A DNA stretch of 64,000 nt from JAKVCB01 sp963578605. Lineage in GTDB: Bacteria; Planctomycetota; Planctomycetia; Pirellulales; Lacipirellulaceae. Both the position numbers and the translations under genes were made by a program. Below, one piece after another: positions 25,213 to 34,090 of the stretch; position 1 is the first letter of the stretch, and each line of letters begins with the position of its first letter. The notes under the pieces are model-generated. The model saw only the letters and a program-made list of their open reading frames with translations. It was not told the DNA's origin and did no database searches. The DNA is taken from NCBI GenBank assembly GCA_963578605.1, contig CAUZEA010000018.1:5623-69622 (forward strand), in the 5' to 3' direction.

Positions 25213-26079
25213 TCACGGTTTTTGTGCTACCTCAGGGACGTCTTCCAGTAGTCTTTCTTTCATTTGCATTACGTAATGCATGCTGCTGGTGGGACCGGCG
25301 TATCCGAGCACGCGTCGATCGACCTTCATTTCCTGCGAGAGAATCCGACCCGCTGCGATATCAAATCTGACGGTGCCATTCATGAACCGCTGAATGAGTT
25401 GAGCTTCGAGATAGGCATTGATTGGCGACAAGATCTGATAGCTGAGCTCAATAGTTGCCACGTCGTGCTTGACATCCTTCAACTTGTAATGTCGGCGGGC
25501 TTGAATAGCCCGGGTGCCTCCTTCTTTCAACTGTACTGTAACACGCAGCGGTTCGTCCCAGGTTTCATCGATCGCGACCGGTTCTTCAGGAAGTTGCACG
25601 GTGATGAGCGCATCGGGGTCAGCCGCCGGTTGATGGATCTGCATTTTGCGATCCAGGATTTCCCCCTGGGGAGACATCCGCAGAATGCTGATTGGTACGC
25701 CTACCGCCCTGGCTGCATCTTCAAATCCGGGAGGAGGAATTTTGTCTTTCGTGCTATCGTAGATTTGGTTATCCAGATCAGGCAGCCGGTTCTTCATGTA
25801 GACCTGTTCAACCATGTTCATCAGTTCGATCTGGTCGTCCGGTAGGACATCGAGAATCCGCCACGCCTTCACGGATTTGGTTTCGCTGGTTGCCAGTTGT
25901 GTTTCTTTGTCGATCGTGTTACGGATCGACATGCGGTGTTCGACCTCATACCGGATGACGTCGCCGGTCGAGAACTTGTAGATCAGGTCGTACTTCGTGT
26001 CCCCACCGTGAGAAGCAGTGGTGGTTGATAAAACGAATACGAAAGCAGCACAGTGGCCAGAAACATAAGAGCGATTCAT
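25213..26079 (-). CDS. Exported protein, function unknown
   Basis: A 288-aa secreted protein. Seen: signal peptide 'MNRSYVSGHCAAFVFVLS' ending near 'TASHGG', then 'YDLIYKFSTGDVIRYEVEHR', 'VKAWRILDVLPDDQIELM', 'EPVAIDETWDEPLRVTVQLK' and 'RHYKLKDVKHDVATIELSYQ'. The composition suits an extended beta-sheet protein, resembling planctomycete DUF6263-like proteins (uncertain). The ATG at 26079 gives the signal peptide; the frame stays open for 170 codons upstream but overlaps nadK. Its 3' end lies just beside the pyruvate kinase remnant. Confidence 0.75.
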   Translation of the reverse strand: MNRSYVSGHCAAFVFVLSTTTASHGGDTKYDLIYKFSTGDVIRYEVEHRMSIRNTIDKETQLATSETKSVKAWRILDVLPDDQIELMNMVEQVYMKNRLPDLDNQIYDSTKDKIPPPGFEDAARAVGVPISILRMSPQGEILDRKMQIHQPAADPDALITVQLPEEPVAIDETWDEPLRVTVQLKEGGTRAIQARRHYKLKDVKHDVATIELSYQILSPINAYLEAQLIQRFMNGTVRFDIAAGRILSQEMKVDRRVLGYAGPTSSMHYVMQMKERLLEDVPEVAQKP

Positions 26080-26228
26080 CGGTATGCATCCTTGCGTTCG
26101 AAAGCTAACGGCGGGTCGGTGCTGATTTCCCGAGGCACTCATGTTCCCGCGGGGCTGGTTGGGCTGGCGAGTTAAAGTCGGCCGGGCTTCGACTCGACAG
26201 CTTGCGGGAAGGTGGACCTTGAATACGG

Positions 26229-27083
26229 TTACTCGGTGAGTTTCAGGTGTCCTCCCCACCCCATTTTTTCGCGCAGCGTACGATAGTATCCCTGCCCGGC
26301 CACCTCCACCATTTGGAAGCGTGCTGTCGAACGTACGATGCGCACCCGATCTTCGCCTGTGAGCGAGCCTTGTACACGACCGTCGATGACCAGCGACGTT
26401 CCTTGATTGGGCTGGGGAACGGCCACTTCGTAAAGGCGATCTGCCGTGTCGACCACCGGGCGATTTGTGAGTGTGTGCGGGCTGATCGGCGAGACCACAA
26501 AGGCCTGCAGGTTCTTGCGCAGAATGGGACCCCCCGCCGACAAACTGTGTGCCGTCGATCCTACCGGGGTGCTGACGATCAAACCGTCGCAACTATAGGT
26601 GGTGGCCAAATCTCCGTCAACGTAAAGCTGTATATCAATCATTGCGAATGGTGGGCCTGCTAGCACGGTGACCTCGTTCAGTCCCAGCAACGGCTCGTTC
26701 GACTTACCACCACGGATGATGCTGCACTCAAACATCAGATGTTCGATCACCCGATACCTGCCAGCCGCGACCTCCGGTAGCATGACCTCAAGTTCGTCCG
26801 GCTGGAGGCCTGCCAGAAATCCGAGATTGCCGAGATTGACACCGATCACAGGTAGCTGACGGTGGGCCATTTGATGTGCGGCCCGAAGCATCGAGCCATC
26901 GCCACCCATCACGATGACCAGATCGGCGTCGCAGGAAGAAAGGTCTTCACGAAAATCGAGCGAAACGGCGACAACTTTCAGATGTTTTTCGACGATCGGT
27001 CGAAATTGCTCAACGGCTGCCCGCATTGGATCGCGGGTGCCATCGGCGAGAATTATGACCCGTTGAGCGGTGGAGGTTGACAT
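26229..27083 (-). CDS. nadK: NAD kinase
   Basis: A 284-aa ATP-NAD kinase, which phosphorylates NAD to NADP in the cytoplasm. Seen: 'VIVMGGDGSMLRAAH' with the GGDG motif and catalytic Asp, 'VIGVNLGNLGFLAGL', 'GLNEVTVLAG' (NE/D motif), and 'YSCDGLIVSTPVGSTAHSLS' (DGxxxxTPTGSTAY-type motif). Length is normal for bacterial NadK. The ATG at 27083 gives the usual short N terminus. It follows dxs in the same orientation with a 122-bp gap, as part of the xseAB-ispA-dxs-nadK block. Confidence 0.95.
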   Translation of the reverse strand: MSTSTAQRVIILADGTRDPMRAAVEQFRPIVEKHLKVVAVSLDFREDLSSCDADLVIVMGGDGSMLRAAHQMAHRQLPVIGVNLGNLGFLAGLQPDELEVMLPEVAAGRYRVIEHLMFECSIIRGGKSNEPLLGLNEVTVLAGPPFAMIDIQLYVDGDLATTYSCDGLIVSTPVGSTAHSLSAGGPILRKNLQAFVVSPISPHTLTNRPVVDTADRLYEVAVPQPNQGTSLVIDGRVQGSLTGEDRVRIVRSTARFQMVEVAGQGYYRTLREKMGWGGHLKLTE

Positions 27084-27205
27084 CGGCTGGTGACCTGTGG
27101 GGGGCACAATTTCATGACGAACCGGAGGGTTTGCTTTGTCAAACAAAGCTTTACGCGAGGTCGCCAGATCCTTGGCTCTGTTTTACGTTTAAGTGTGTGA
27201 GGCAA

Positions 27206-29149
27206 TTATTCGTAAAGTTTGGTTTGACCAGATACAAGTTTGGTTTGGTCATCGGCAAGTGTTCGGCAAGCTTGCGCGATTCCTGCGGCATCCAGTCCCA
27301 AATCGGCAAGCAATTCGCCTCGTTCTCCATGCTCAATAAAGCGATCCGGGATCCCGAGTCGCTGAATTTGGCAGGGTTCGATTTGAGCTTCGGTCACGGC
27401 CTCAAGCACGGCGGAACCGAATCCACCGGCCAGGGCAGCCTCTTCGACGGTCACCAGAAATCCGGTCTCGCAGGCAGCACGGCAAATCGTTTTTGTATCG
27501 AGTGGTTTCACAAAGCGAGCATTGATCACACCAACATCCAAGTCTTCTTTCTCCAGCAGTTCAGCGGCGGCCAGGCATGTCGGCAGTAGTGCCCCGCAGG
27601 AAACGATCGTCCCATCACGTCCCCAATGAAAGATCTCACTAACCCCGAGTTCAAGGGGAGTCCGATCACCTTCGAGCAGTTTTGCGGTGCCTTTGGGATA
27701 ACGAATTGCGCACGGACTGTCATGCTGAATCGCGAACTGAAGCATTGCCGGGAGATCATATTCATCTCCCGGCGCCATGATGACCATGTTCGGAAACAAC
27801 CTCATGTAGCCAAGGTCAAATATACCGTGATGGGTGGGGCCATCGGGTCCAGCCAGGCCGGCACGGTCGAGCAAGAAGGTGACGGGTAAATTCTGGAGGG
27901 CGACTTCCTGGAAGATTTGGTCGAAAGCACGTTGGAGGAACGTGCTGTAGATATCAACGATTGGTCGCAACCCGACTTTGGCCTGTCCCGCGGCGAAGGC
28001 GACCGTGTGCCCTTCACAAATACCGGTATCGAAGAAGCGATCGGGATGCAAGTCGCGGATTCGTTCCAACAGGGTACCTTGGCACATGGCGGCAGTCATA
28101 ACGGTCACATCGGTGTTGACCGACATTTGTTGGAGAATTGCTTCAGAAGCGACGTGGGTAAACCCGCGGGACGAGGATTTCTTCATTTCCACAATACGAT
28201 TCTCGCTACGTTCGAATTGTGGGGGCGAGTGGAATAGCACGGGATCTTCGCTGGCTGGTTGAAAACCATGACCCTTTTCCGTAACCACGTGCAGGAGCAC
28301 AGGCCCTTTAACTTTCTTGACCATGCGCAGGTACTTGCGGAGCAAGCCAATGTCATGGCCATCGATCGGGCCAATGTATCGAAAGCCCAGCTCTTCGAAC
28401 AACATTCCACCGTGCAGGCCTGCTTTGGCTGCTTCTTTAACCTGTGTCAAGAAGCGTTCGGCTGGATCTCCCAGCAAAGGCACCTTGTCGAGCACGTTTA
28501 TGACCCGCTCTTTGAACCCCGAGTAGGACCGGTGCATTCGCAGGCGATCGAGGTAATCTGCGATCCCACCGACGCGAGGACAGATTGACATCTTGTTGTC
28601 GTTGAGCACTACGAGCAGCCGGTCACCAAGCTTCCCGGCATTGTTCATGGCTTCGTAGACGATTCCAGAGGGGAACGCACCGTCACCGACCACGGCAACA
28701 CTCCAGCGATCTTCGTCTTCCTTCCGCAGATGGTCCCCGGTCATCAGACCGAGCGCGGTTGAAACACTTGCCCCGGCATGACCGGTCATGAACAAGTCGT
28801 ATTCGCTTTCGTGCGGATTAGGGTATCCCATCAACCCACCCTTGGTCCGCATGGTATCGAATTGCGAAAACCGGCCAGTGATCAGTTTGTGGGGATAGAT
28901 CTGATGTCCCGTATCCCAAATCAAGTGATCGTGAAGAAAGTCAAACGTTTGATGCAGGGCGAGGCACAACTCGACGACGCCCAAGTTCGAGGCGAAGTGC
29001 GCGCTTCGGCAACTAATAAGATTGCAAAGCACCTCTCGCATTTCACCCGCTAATCGCTCTAGTTCAATGAGCGAAAGCCGGTGCAGGTCGCGCGGCGATT
29101 CGATCGTGGTAAGGATCGGCGTTTTCTTTGCAGTCAATTCGCTCATCAT
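27206..29149 (-). CDS. dxs: 1-deoxy-D-xylulose-5-phosphate synthase
   Basis: A 647-aa thiamine-diphosphate enzyme joining pyruvate and glyceraldehyde 3-phosphate, the first step of the MEP isoprenoid pathway. Seen: 'MTGHAGASVSTALG', the TPP/Mg motif 'VVGDGAFPSGIVYEAMNNAG' through 'NDNKMSI', 'DGHDIGLL', 'YSTFLQRAFDQIFQEVALQ' and 'LDRAGLAGPDGPTHHGIFD'. Length is normal. The ATG at 29149 overlaps the ispA stop codon (ATGA; a second ATG follows at 29146), so ispA and dxs are translationally coupled. The C terminus carries a 7-residue repeat (QTKLVSG/QTKLYE) from a 21-bp tandem duplication. Confidence 0.96.
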   Translation of the reverse strand: MMSELTAKKTPILTTIESPRDLHRLSLIELERLAGEMREVLCNLISCRSAHFASNLGVVELCLALHQTFDFLHDHLIWDTGHQIYPHKLITGRFSQFDTMRTKGGLMGYPNPHESEYDLFMTGHAGASVSTALGLMTGDHLRKEDEDRWSVAVVGDGAFPSGIVYEAMNNAGKLGDRLLVVLNDNKMSICPRVGGIADYLDRLRMHRSYSGFKERVINVLDKVPLLGDPAERFLTQVKEAAKAGLHGGMLFEELGFRYIGPIDGHDIGLLRKYLRMVKKVKGPVLLHVVTEKGHGFQPASEDPVLFHSPPQFERSENRIVEMKKSSSRGFTHVASEAILQQMSVNTDVTVMTAAMCQGTLLERIRDLHPDRFFDTGICEGHTVAFAAGQAKVGLRPIVDIYSTFLQRAFDQIFQEVALQNLPVTFLLDRAGLAGPDGPTHHGIFDLGYMRLFPNMVIMAPGDEYDLPAMLQFAIQHDSPCAIRYPKGTAKLLEGDRTPLELGVSEIFHWGRDGTIVSCGALLPTCLAAAELLEKEDLDVGVINARFVKPLDTKTICRAACETGFLVTVEEAALAGGFGSAVLEAVTEAQIEPCQIQRLGIPDRFIEHGERGELLADLGLDAAGIAQACRTLADDQTKLVSGQTKLYE

Positions 29150-30036
29150 CGATTTCGATTCAGCACGAAGTTCGCCAGGTGGTGCAGGTCGGCACCTGCT
29201 TCTCCCAAGGGTGCCAGGACAGCGCAGGCCTGGTCGATCGACTCGGCGGCACGGCACCGACTTTTTTCTACCCCTAACAGCTTGGGAAAGGTAAGCTTTC
29301 CATGGTTCGCATCTTTGTCAAGCCGTTTGCCTACGTCTTCTGGATTGCCAGTGACATCCAGTAAATCGTCGGTGATCTGAAAGGCAAGGCCCAAATGACT
29401 TCCATACGCTTTCAGCGCACCGCGCTGGGTGTCGTTGGCTCCGGCGATAATTCCCCCCATTTCCAGCGAGGCGATAAACAGGGCGCCTGTTTTCCGTTGA
29501 TGGATGCTCTCCAATTGCTCGACCGTACAGCCCGAGAAATGGTTGGCCAGATCGTCGGCTTGACCGCCGACCAGTCGCGTCGCACCGGCGGCATTGCCCA
29601 ACACACCCGCGCAGCGGACCGCCCGCTCAGCAGGTTGAATCTCCGCCAATAGGATTTCAAAAGCTCGAGCCAGGAGTGCGTCGCCAACCAGAATAGCAAC
29701 GTCCTCCCCATACAACTTGTGACACGTTGGTCGACCGCGGCGGAGATCGTCGTCATCCATCGCAGGCAAATCGTCGTGAACCAACGAGTAGGTATGAACC
29801 ATTTCCACCGCACAAGCGGCGGGAAGCGCTTCCTGGACAGATCCGCCACATGCCTGGGCTGCCATCACGACAAGCTGTGGGCGGAGCCGCTTGCCCGGCG
29901 CCAAGAGCGTGTACCGAATTGCCTCAGCCAAAGAGTCCGGACACCCCCGACCGAACTGGGAATAACGGTCCAGCTCAGAGTTGATGCAACTGTGCAAACG
30001 ATCGAGGTTGATCGGAGGAGTCTCAATCAATTCCAT
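29146..30036 (-). CDS. ispA: Polyprenyl (farnesyl/geranylgeranyl) diphosphate synthase
   Basis: A 296-aa trans-prenyltransferase making C15 or C20 diphosphates from IPP and DMAPP. Seen: 'LLAPGKRLRPQLVVMA', first aspartate-rich motif 'HDDLPAMDDDDLRRG', 'GDALLARAFEILL', second motif 'QITDDLLDVTGN' and the terminal 'FVLNRNR'. Product length cannot be fixed from sequence alone; ispA is chosen from context (xseB-ispA-dxs). The ATG at 30036 fits the family; 30075 is a longer option. Coupled to dxs by a 4-bp overlap. Confidence 0.92.
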   Translation of the reverse strand: MELIETPPINLDRLHSCINSELDRYSQFGRGCPDSLAEAIRYTLLAPGKRLRPQLVVMAAQACGGSVQEALPAACAVEMVHTYSLVHDDLPAMDDDDLRRGRPTCHKLYGEDVAILVGDALLARAFEILLAEIQPAERAVRCAGVLGNAAGATRLVGGQADDLANHFSGCTVEQLESIHQRKTGALFIASLEMGGIIAGANDTQRGALKAYGSHLGLAFQITDDLLDVTGNPEDVGKRLDKDANHGKLTFPKLLGVEKSRCRAAESIDQACAVLAPLGEAGADLHHLANFVLNRNR

Positions 30037-30110
30037 GGGGGAACAGGCCGATGGTGAGGAAAGGCAATGAGGCAAACCAGGTCGCTGGGGAACGGTCCAA
30101 CCTTTTAATT

Positions 30111-30491
30111 CTAAAAGAGTCGCCCAGCTGAGTCCACGTCGGCGGCTTTTTCTCCGGCAGGACCGAGATGCCGACCAGCGGTGCGTTGTTGACTGCGGTT
30201 GCCCGTTGTTTCAGTCGATGTAGCTCCATCGTTGAACGGTTCCACAATCGGGTTACCATCGGTGTCGACCCCACTGAGCAACTCAATTCTACGCTCTGCC
30301 TGTTCAAGCTGTCCATGACACGCTTTGAGGTACCCGACTCCAGCCTCGTATTGCGTCAAGGCTTCTGACAGGCCAAGTTTGCCACTCTCGAGTTGGCTCA
30401 CGATCTTTTCCAGTTCGGCCAGTGATTCTTCGAAGCCCTGGATTTGTGGATCAGATCTGGATTTCTGTTTCGAAACCTTCTTTTTTGCCAC
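30111..30491 (-). CDS. xseB: Exodeoxyribonuclease VII small subunit
   Basis: A 126-aa small subunit of exonuclease VII, which degrades single-stranded DNA with XseA. Seen: the compact helical core 'GFEESLAELEKIVSQLESGK' and 'LTQYEAGVGYLKACHGQLEQ', typical of XseB, in residues about 19-75. The C-terminal ~50 residues are an unusual polar extension; the E. coli protein ends soon after the core. The GTG start has AAGGAG 6-7 bp upstream. It begins 3 bp after the xseA stop. Confidence 0.92.
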   Translation of the reverse strand: MAKKKVSKQKSRSDPQIQGFEESLAELEKIVSQLESGKLGLSEALTQYEAGVGYLKACHGQLEQAERRIELLSGVDTDGNPIVEPFNDGATSTETTGNRSQQRTAGRHLGPAGEKAADVDSAGRLF

Positions 30492-30494
30492 TGG

Positions 30495-31724
30495 TTACTC
30501 CTTCATGGACACTTCATCCACCGTACACTTTGCTTTCCCGACAGCGAACTGGGATATGATTAGCTGTCCCCGACGCAATTGGGAAGATTTACGTATCACG
30601 CGGCCCGTTTTGGCATCCTGCGTGATGCTATAGCCACGCTCAAGAACGCCAAGCGGACTGAGCGACTCTAGTTTTCCTGCTTGTGCACAAAACTCTGCTT
30701 GCCGATCGCGGATATTTCGCTGGACTGCGCTGGTTGCCCGGGTGGCCCATTCGTCCAACCAGCGGCTGCGATCGTGGATAATTTCAAAGGGTTGACGGAA
30801 GGAGCGTTGTGTCGCCAACGCGTCGAGGCGGGTTCCGGCAGCCGTGACGTACCTGCGTATCGTATTGAGTAACCGCTGGCCATGCCCGCGCATTTGAGTT
30901 TGGATCTCATCGACGGCAGGCACGATGCGTTCGGCTGCTTCGCTCGGTGTGAGTGCTCTCACGTCAGCAGCCAGATCCGCGAGGGTAACGTCAATCTCAT
31001 GCCCCACCGCCGAGACCGTAGGAATCTTCGACGCTGCCAGGGCGCGAACAACAGCCTCGTCGTTAAAGCACCAGAGATCTTCCAGGCTACCGCCACCCCG
31101 GCCAACGACGAGTACGTCTGGGGCTGGCCGAAGACGCCCCGCTGCTAGAATACCGGCCACGATTTCTGCCGCGGCACCGCTACCTTGGACACGTGCCGGA
31201 ATCACGAGCACGTTCGCACCACGCCATCGCCGCCGTAGTACCTCCAGAAAATCGCGAATCGCCGCACCAGTGGGACTGGTCACAAAGGCGATCCTGCCGG
31301 GAAAGGGGGGTAGAGGTCGTTTTCGTGAGCGGTCGAAGAGGCCTTCAGCCTTCAGCTTTTCACGCAATTTGCGCAGTGCCAACTCCAAGGCACCTATGCC
31401 CTTCGGCTCAAGTTGATCGAGGACTAGCTGATAAGTACCACGTGCCCCGTAAACGTCGACATGCCCGTGGCCGATGATTTCCAGGCCGTCTGCCAGATCG
31501 ATTTTGACTCGCGCAGCCGTGGATCGCCATAAGACCGCCCGAATTTGCGCACCGTCGTCCTTGAGTGTGAAATAGCAATGCCCTGATTGGGGGCGCGCAA
31601 AATTCGAGATTTCGCCAGTCACCCAGACGGAAGGAAACCCGGTTTCCAAGTGACCCTTGATCTGTGCGGTTAAATCGCTAACCGACAGGGCGTGCTGTTC
31701 AGTTTGGGTGGCTAAACTCGACAT
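30495..31724 (-). CDS. xseA: Exodeoxyribonuclease VII large subunit
   Basis: A 409-aa catalytic subunit of exonuclease VII. Seen: OB-fold N terminus 'VWVTGEISNFARPQSGHCYF' and 'LKDDGAQIRAVLWRS', then the catalytic domain with 'FPGRIAFVTSPTGAAIRDFL', 'VGRGGGSLEDLWCFNDE' and 'IPTVSAVGHEIDVTLADLAA'; and near the C terminus 'LERGYSITQD'. The ATG at 31724 matches the family start; the frame is open to 31808. It is followed by xseB after 3 bp. Confidence 0.95.
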   Translation of the reverse strand: MSSLATQTEQHALSVSDLTAQIKGHLETGFPSVWVTGEISNFARPQSGHCYFTLKDDGAQIRAVLWRSTAARVKIDLADGLEIIGHGHVDVYGARGTYQLVLDQLEPKGIGALELALRKLREKLKAEGLFDRSRKRPLPPFPGRIAFVTSPTGAAIRDFLEVLRRRWRGANVLVIPARVQGSGAAAEIVAGILAAGRLRPAPDVLVVGRGGGSLEDLWCFNDEAVVRALAASKIPTVSAVGHEIDVTLADLAADVRALTPSEAAERIVPAVDEIQTQMRGHGQRLLNTIRRYVTAAGTRLDALATQRSFRQPFEIIHDRSRWLDEWATRATSAVQRNIRDRQAEFCAQAGKLESLSPLGVLERGYSITQDAKTGRVIRKSSQLRRGQLIISQFAVGKAKCTVDEVSMKE

Positions 31725-31867
31725 CTCCCCTATTGTAAAGCATAAGCTGGTTGATCTTGAAGAGGCTTTTTTCCGCAAGTGAAGTGCAACGCGTGTTTGC
31801 CGTACCACGGCCTCCGTCGGTAACTCTTAACCGCGAACCAAAGATCCGGTTAACCCATGGTTGAATG

Positions 31868-32680
31868 TCAGGCCACGCGGGCCTCGACGGCTTTGCTCGC
31901 CTTAGGCAAGCAGAATGTGGTTGCAGCGGCTGGTTCGGTCATCTTGCTTCTCGAAGGGAGAGGAGCTGCTTGCGGTTGGATATGGACTTCACCTGCGATG
32001 CGATGTCCCGATTCTGCCCAAGTTTCTGCCTCCACGGTCAGACAATTGAGGAGTTTCTCAACACGCAGGCGGCACGTTTCGATCCCGGCGCGATCCAGGT
32101 CAGGTGGGATTTGCATTGGCGGGCTGACGAGTCCGCGCGCCCGTGAGTATGGCTTGGGGATTGCAAAGCGATCCCAGCTGCGGACCCGCCACGGGCGATT
32201 GTAGCCAAAGCCCAGTGCGATCAGTGGAAGGTTCAGGCGGGAGGCCAGATAGATGGGGCCCTGAGCCAGCCGTCGACGGGGACCACGCGGGCCGTCGGGC
32301 GTGATCGTCAAATGCATTCCATCGCTTTTCCTGAGCAATTCGCGAACCGCGTCGACGCCACCCCGGTAGGTCGAGCCGCGCACGCAGTCGAAGCCGACAT
32401 GATGCGCAATGCGGGCCAGGATGTCGGCGTCCCGGTGTTGGCTCAAAAGCATGGCGAGGCGACAACTCCCGCGCAAATAGAGGGGGAGGAGAATATTTTC
32501 GTGCCAGAAAATATAGATGCGAGGGCCACCCAGTCCGCGTGCCGGATCGACCGAGCGGTCATAGAAACCGACGCGGTAGTCGAGCGTGCTCATCCAGCTT
32601 TGCACCAATTTGGCAGCCAACAGGCCAGCAGTGCCAACCAGGAAATTGGTTTTTGGGGGAATGCTTCGGGTGCGTCTCAT
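31868..32680 (-). CDS. Lysophospholipid acyltransferase-like protein (DUF374)
   Basis: A 270-aa member of the DUF374 group of the LPLAT superfamily, membrane-associated acyltransferases of lipid assembly. Seen: 'YIFWHENILLPLYL' (catalytic His replaced in context by WHE, the DUF374 form of the Hx4D region), 'CVRGSTYRGGVDAVREL' and 'LTITPDGPRGPRRRLAQGP', the conserved DUF374 TPDGPRGP motif. DUF374 genes often accompany lipid A or envelope genes; here it lies 31 bp downstream of dapF. The acyl acceptor is unknown. Confidence 0.88.
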   Translation of the reverse strand: MRRTRSIPPKTNFLVGTAGLLAAKLVQSWMSTLDYRVGFYDRSVDPARGLGGPRIYIFWHENILLPLYLRGSCRLAMLLSQHRDADILARIAHHVGFDCVRGSTYRGGVDAVRELLRKSDGMHLTITPDGPRGPRRRLAQGPIYLASRLNLPLIALGFGYNRPWRVRSWDRFAIPKPYSRARGLVSPPMQIPPDLDRAGIETCRLRVEKLLNCLTVEAETWAESGHRIAGEVHIQPQAAPLPSRSKMTEPAAATTFCLPKASKAVEARVA

Positions 32681-32711
32681 CTGGCCGGCCTCCTGACCGT
32701 CTGCGGATTGT

Positions 32712-33560
32712 TCAATCAGGCCAGTTGCCGCTGAAGACCTCTGCGGCTGGGCCGGTCATGTAGACGTGGTTGTCGGCTTCAGTCCACTCAAGTTCCAAAT
32801 CACCGCCCGGCAGATGGACAAGGATCCTGCGGCCTGTTTTTCCGGTCAGCACGCCTGCCACACAGACAGCACTGGCCCCGGTTCCACAGGCCATCGTTTC
32901 GCCACTACCGCGTTCCCAGGTGCGTTGCCGCACTTTCGACGGGGAAAGAATTTCCACGAACTCGGCATTTACGCGATTGGGAAAATGCGGATCGGTTTCG
33001 ATCTGAGGCCCGATACGTAGGACCCAGTCATCGGCTAGTTCGTCAACGAACGTAACGCAATGTGGATTACCCATGGAAACACACGTGACGTCAAACTGCC
33101 GGTCACCAAGGACCAACGGCACGTTACAAGCGGGGTCGTTAACCGACAGGCCGTGCAGTGTCGTCGGAATGTCAGCCGGCTTGAGAACGGGTTCTCCCAT
33201 GTCGACGCGAACGCGGTCCACCTGGCCCTGGCTGAGATAGAGCTCCAGCGTCAACAATTGTTCGCCAGATTTGATTCTCAGTGTTTCTTGGGGACAGATG
33301 TTGTGGTCGTAGACATATTTGGCGACACAACGAATCCCATTACCACACATTTCCGATGCGGAACCATCGGCATTGAACATGCGCATTTCGGCATCGGCCT
33401 GTTCGGTGGGACAAATCAGGATCAACCCATCACCACCAACGCCGAAGTGTCGATCGGAGATGCGGCGTGCGAGTTCGGGTATGTTTTGTGGAATCGGTTG
33501 GGCAAAGCAGTCGACATATACATAGTCGTTGCCAGCACCGTGCATCTTCGTGAATTTCAT
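32712..33560 (-). CDS. dapF: Diaminopimelate epimerase
   Basis: A 282-aa enzyme converting LL- to meso-diaminopimelate for lysine and peptidoglycan synthesis. Seen: N terminus 'MKFTKMHGAGNDYVYVD', catalytic Cys72 in 'EMCGNGIRCVAKY', 'VSMGNPHCVTFVDE', and catalytic Cys225 in 'TMACGTGASAVCVAG'. Both cysteines of the two-base mechanism are present. The ATG at 33560 gives the conserved N terminus. The LPLAT-like gene follows closely. Confidence 0.96.
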   Translation of the reverse strand: MKFTKMHGAGNDYVYVDCFAQPIPQNIPELARRISDRHFGVGGDGLILICPTEQADAEMRMFNADGSASEMCGNGIRCVAKYVYDHNICPQETLRIKSGEQLLTLELYLSQGQVDRVRVDMGEPVLKPADIPTTLHGLSVNDPACNVPLVLGDRQFDVTCVSMGNPHCVTFVDELADDWVLRIGPQIETDPHFPNRVNAEFVEILSPSKVRQRTWERGSGETMACGTGASAVCVAGVLTGKTGRRILVHLPGGDLELEWTEADNHVYMTGPAAEVFSGNWPD

Positions 33561-33711
33561 GAATCGAACGAGCAACTGGTTACAGATGATGCGGGATCAT
33601 GATCACACCCCCAGGACTGAAACGATCAGCACGCTGGATTGAGAGGGGAACCATGACAAGCGAAAATGGTTGATTCCGCTTCGTGGACAGTTTTCTTCAT
33701 TCGGCAAGGTA

Positions 33712-34038
33712 TTAACCAGTTACATCGAGTTGATTACCGGCTGTTCCTGCAGCGTCTTTGCTTTGGAGTGGCTCGTGTGAAACGGATGCAGCGTGGTCCT
33801 CGGGGGATTGCAAGGCTGTTTCCCACGGTCGACGCCCGTCGGCATCACGTTCGGAGATTTCGTGGTCCTGTTTGGTTTGCCCAATACCTTGGGCCTGTTC
33901 TGCTTGACCGGCCAAATCCACTTCCCGTGCCTGGCCAGCCGATTCACGTTGATCACGTTCGACTTCGCTCCCTTTGGTCTGTGCCACTGGAACGCCGGCT
34001 GCACTTCCAACCAACCCTCCCAAAGGTCCTACGCTCAT
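33712..34038 (-). CDS. Small polar protein, function unknown
   Basis: A 108-aa, Gln/Glu/Asp-rich, probably disordered protein. Seen: Gly/Ala-rich N terminus 'MSVGPLGGLVGSAAGVPVAQ', then 'TKGSEVERDQRESAGQAREV' and 'SERDADGRRPWE'. It has a good ribosome-binding site (GAGGAG about 8 bp before the ATG), which supports expression. Similar small proteins exist in planctomycetes as far as I recall (not checked). It follows the AsmA-like gene by 52 bp and precedes dapF. Confidence 0.65.
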   Translation of the reverse strand: MSVGPLGGLVGSAAGVPVAQTKGSEVERDQRESAGQAREVDLAGQAEQAQGIGQTKQDHEISERDADGRRPWETALQSPEDHAASVSHEPLQSKDAAGTAGNQLDVTG

Positions 34039-34090
34039 CGTTGACTCTCCTCGCTGAATTGCGATCGAGGTTGCACTGCTTTCATCATTA

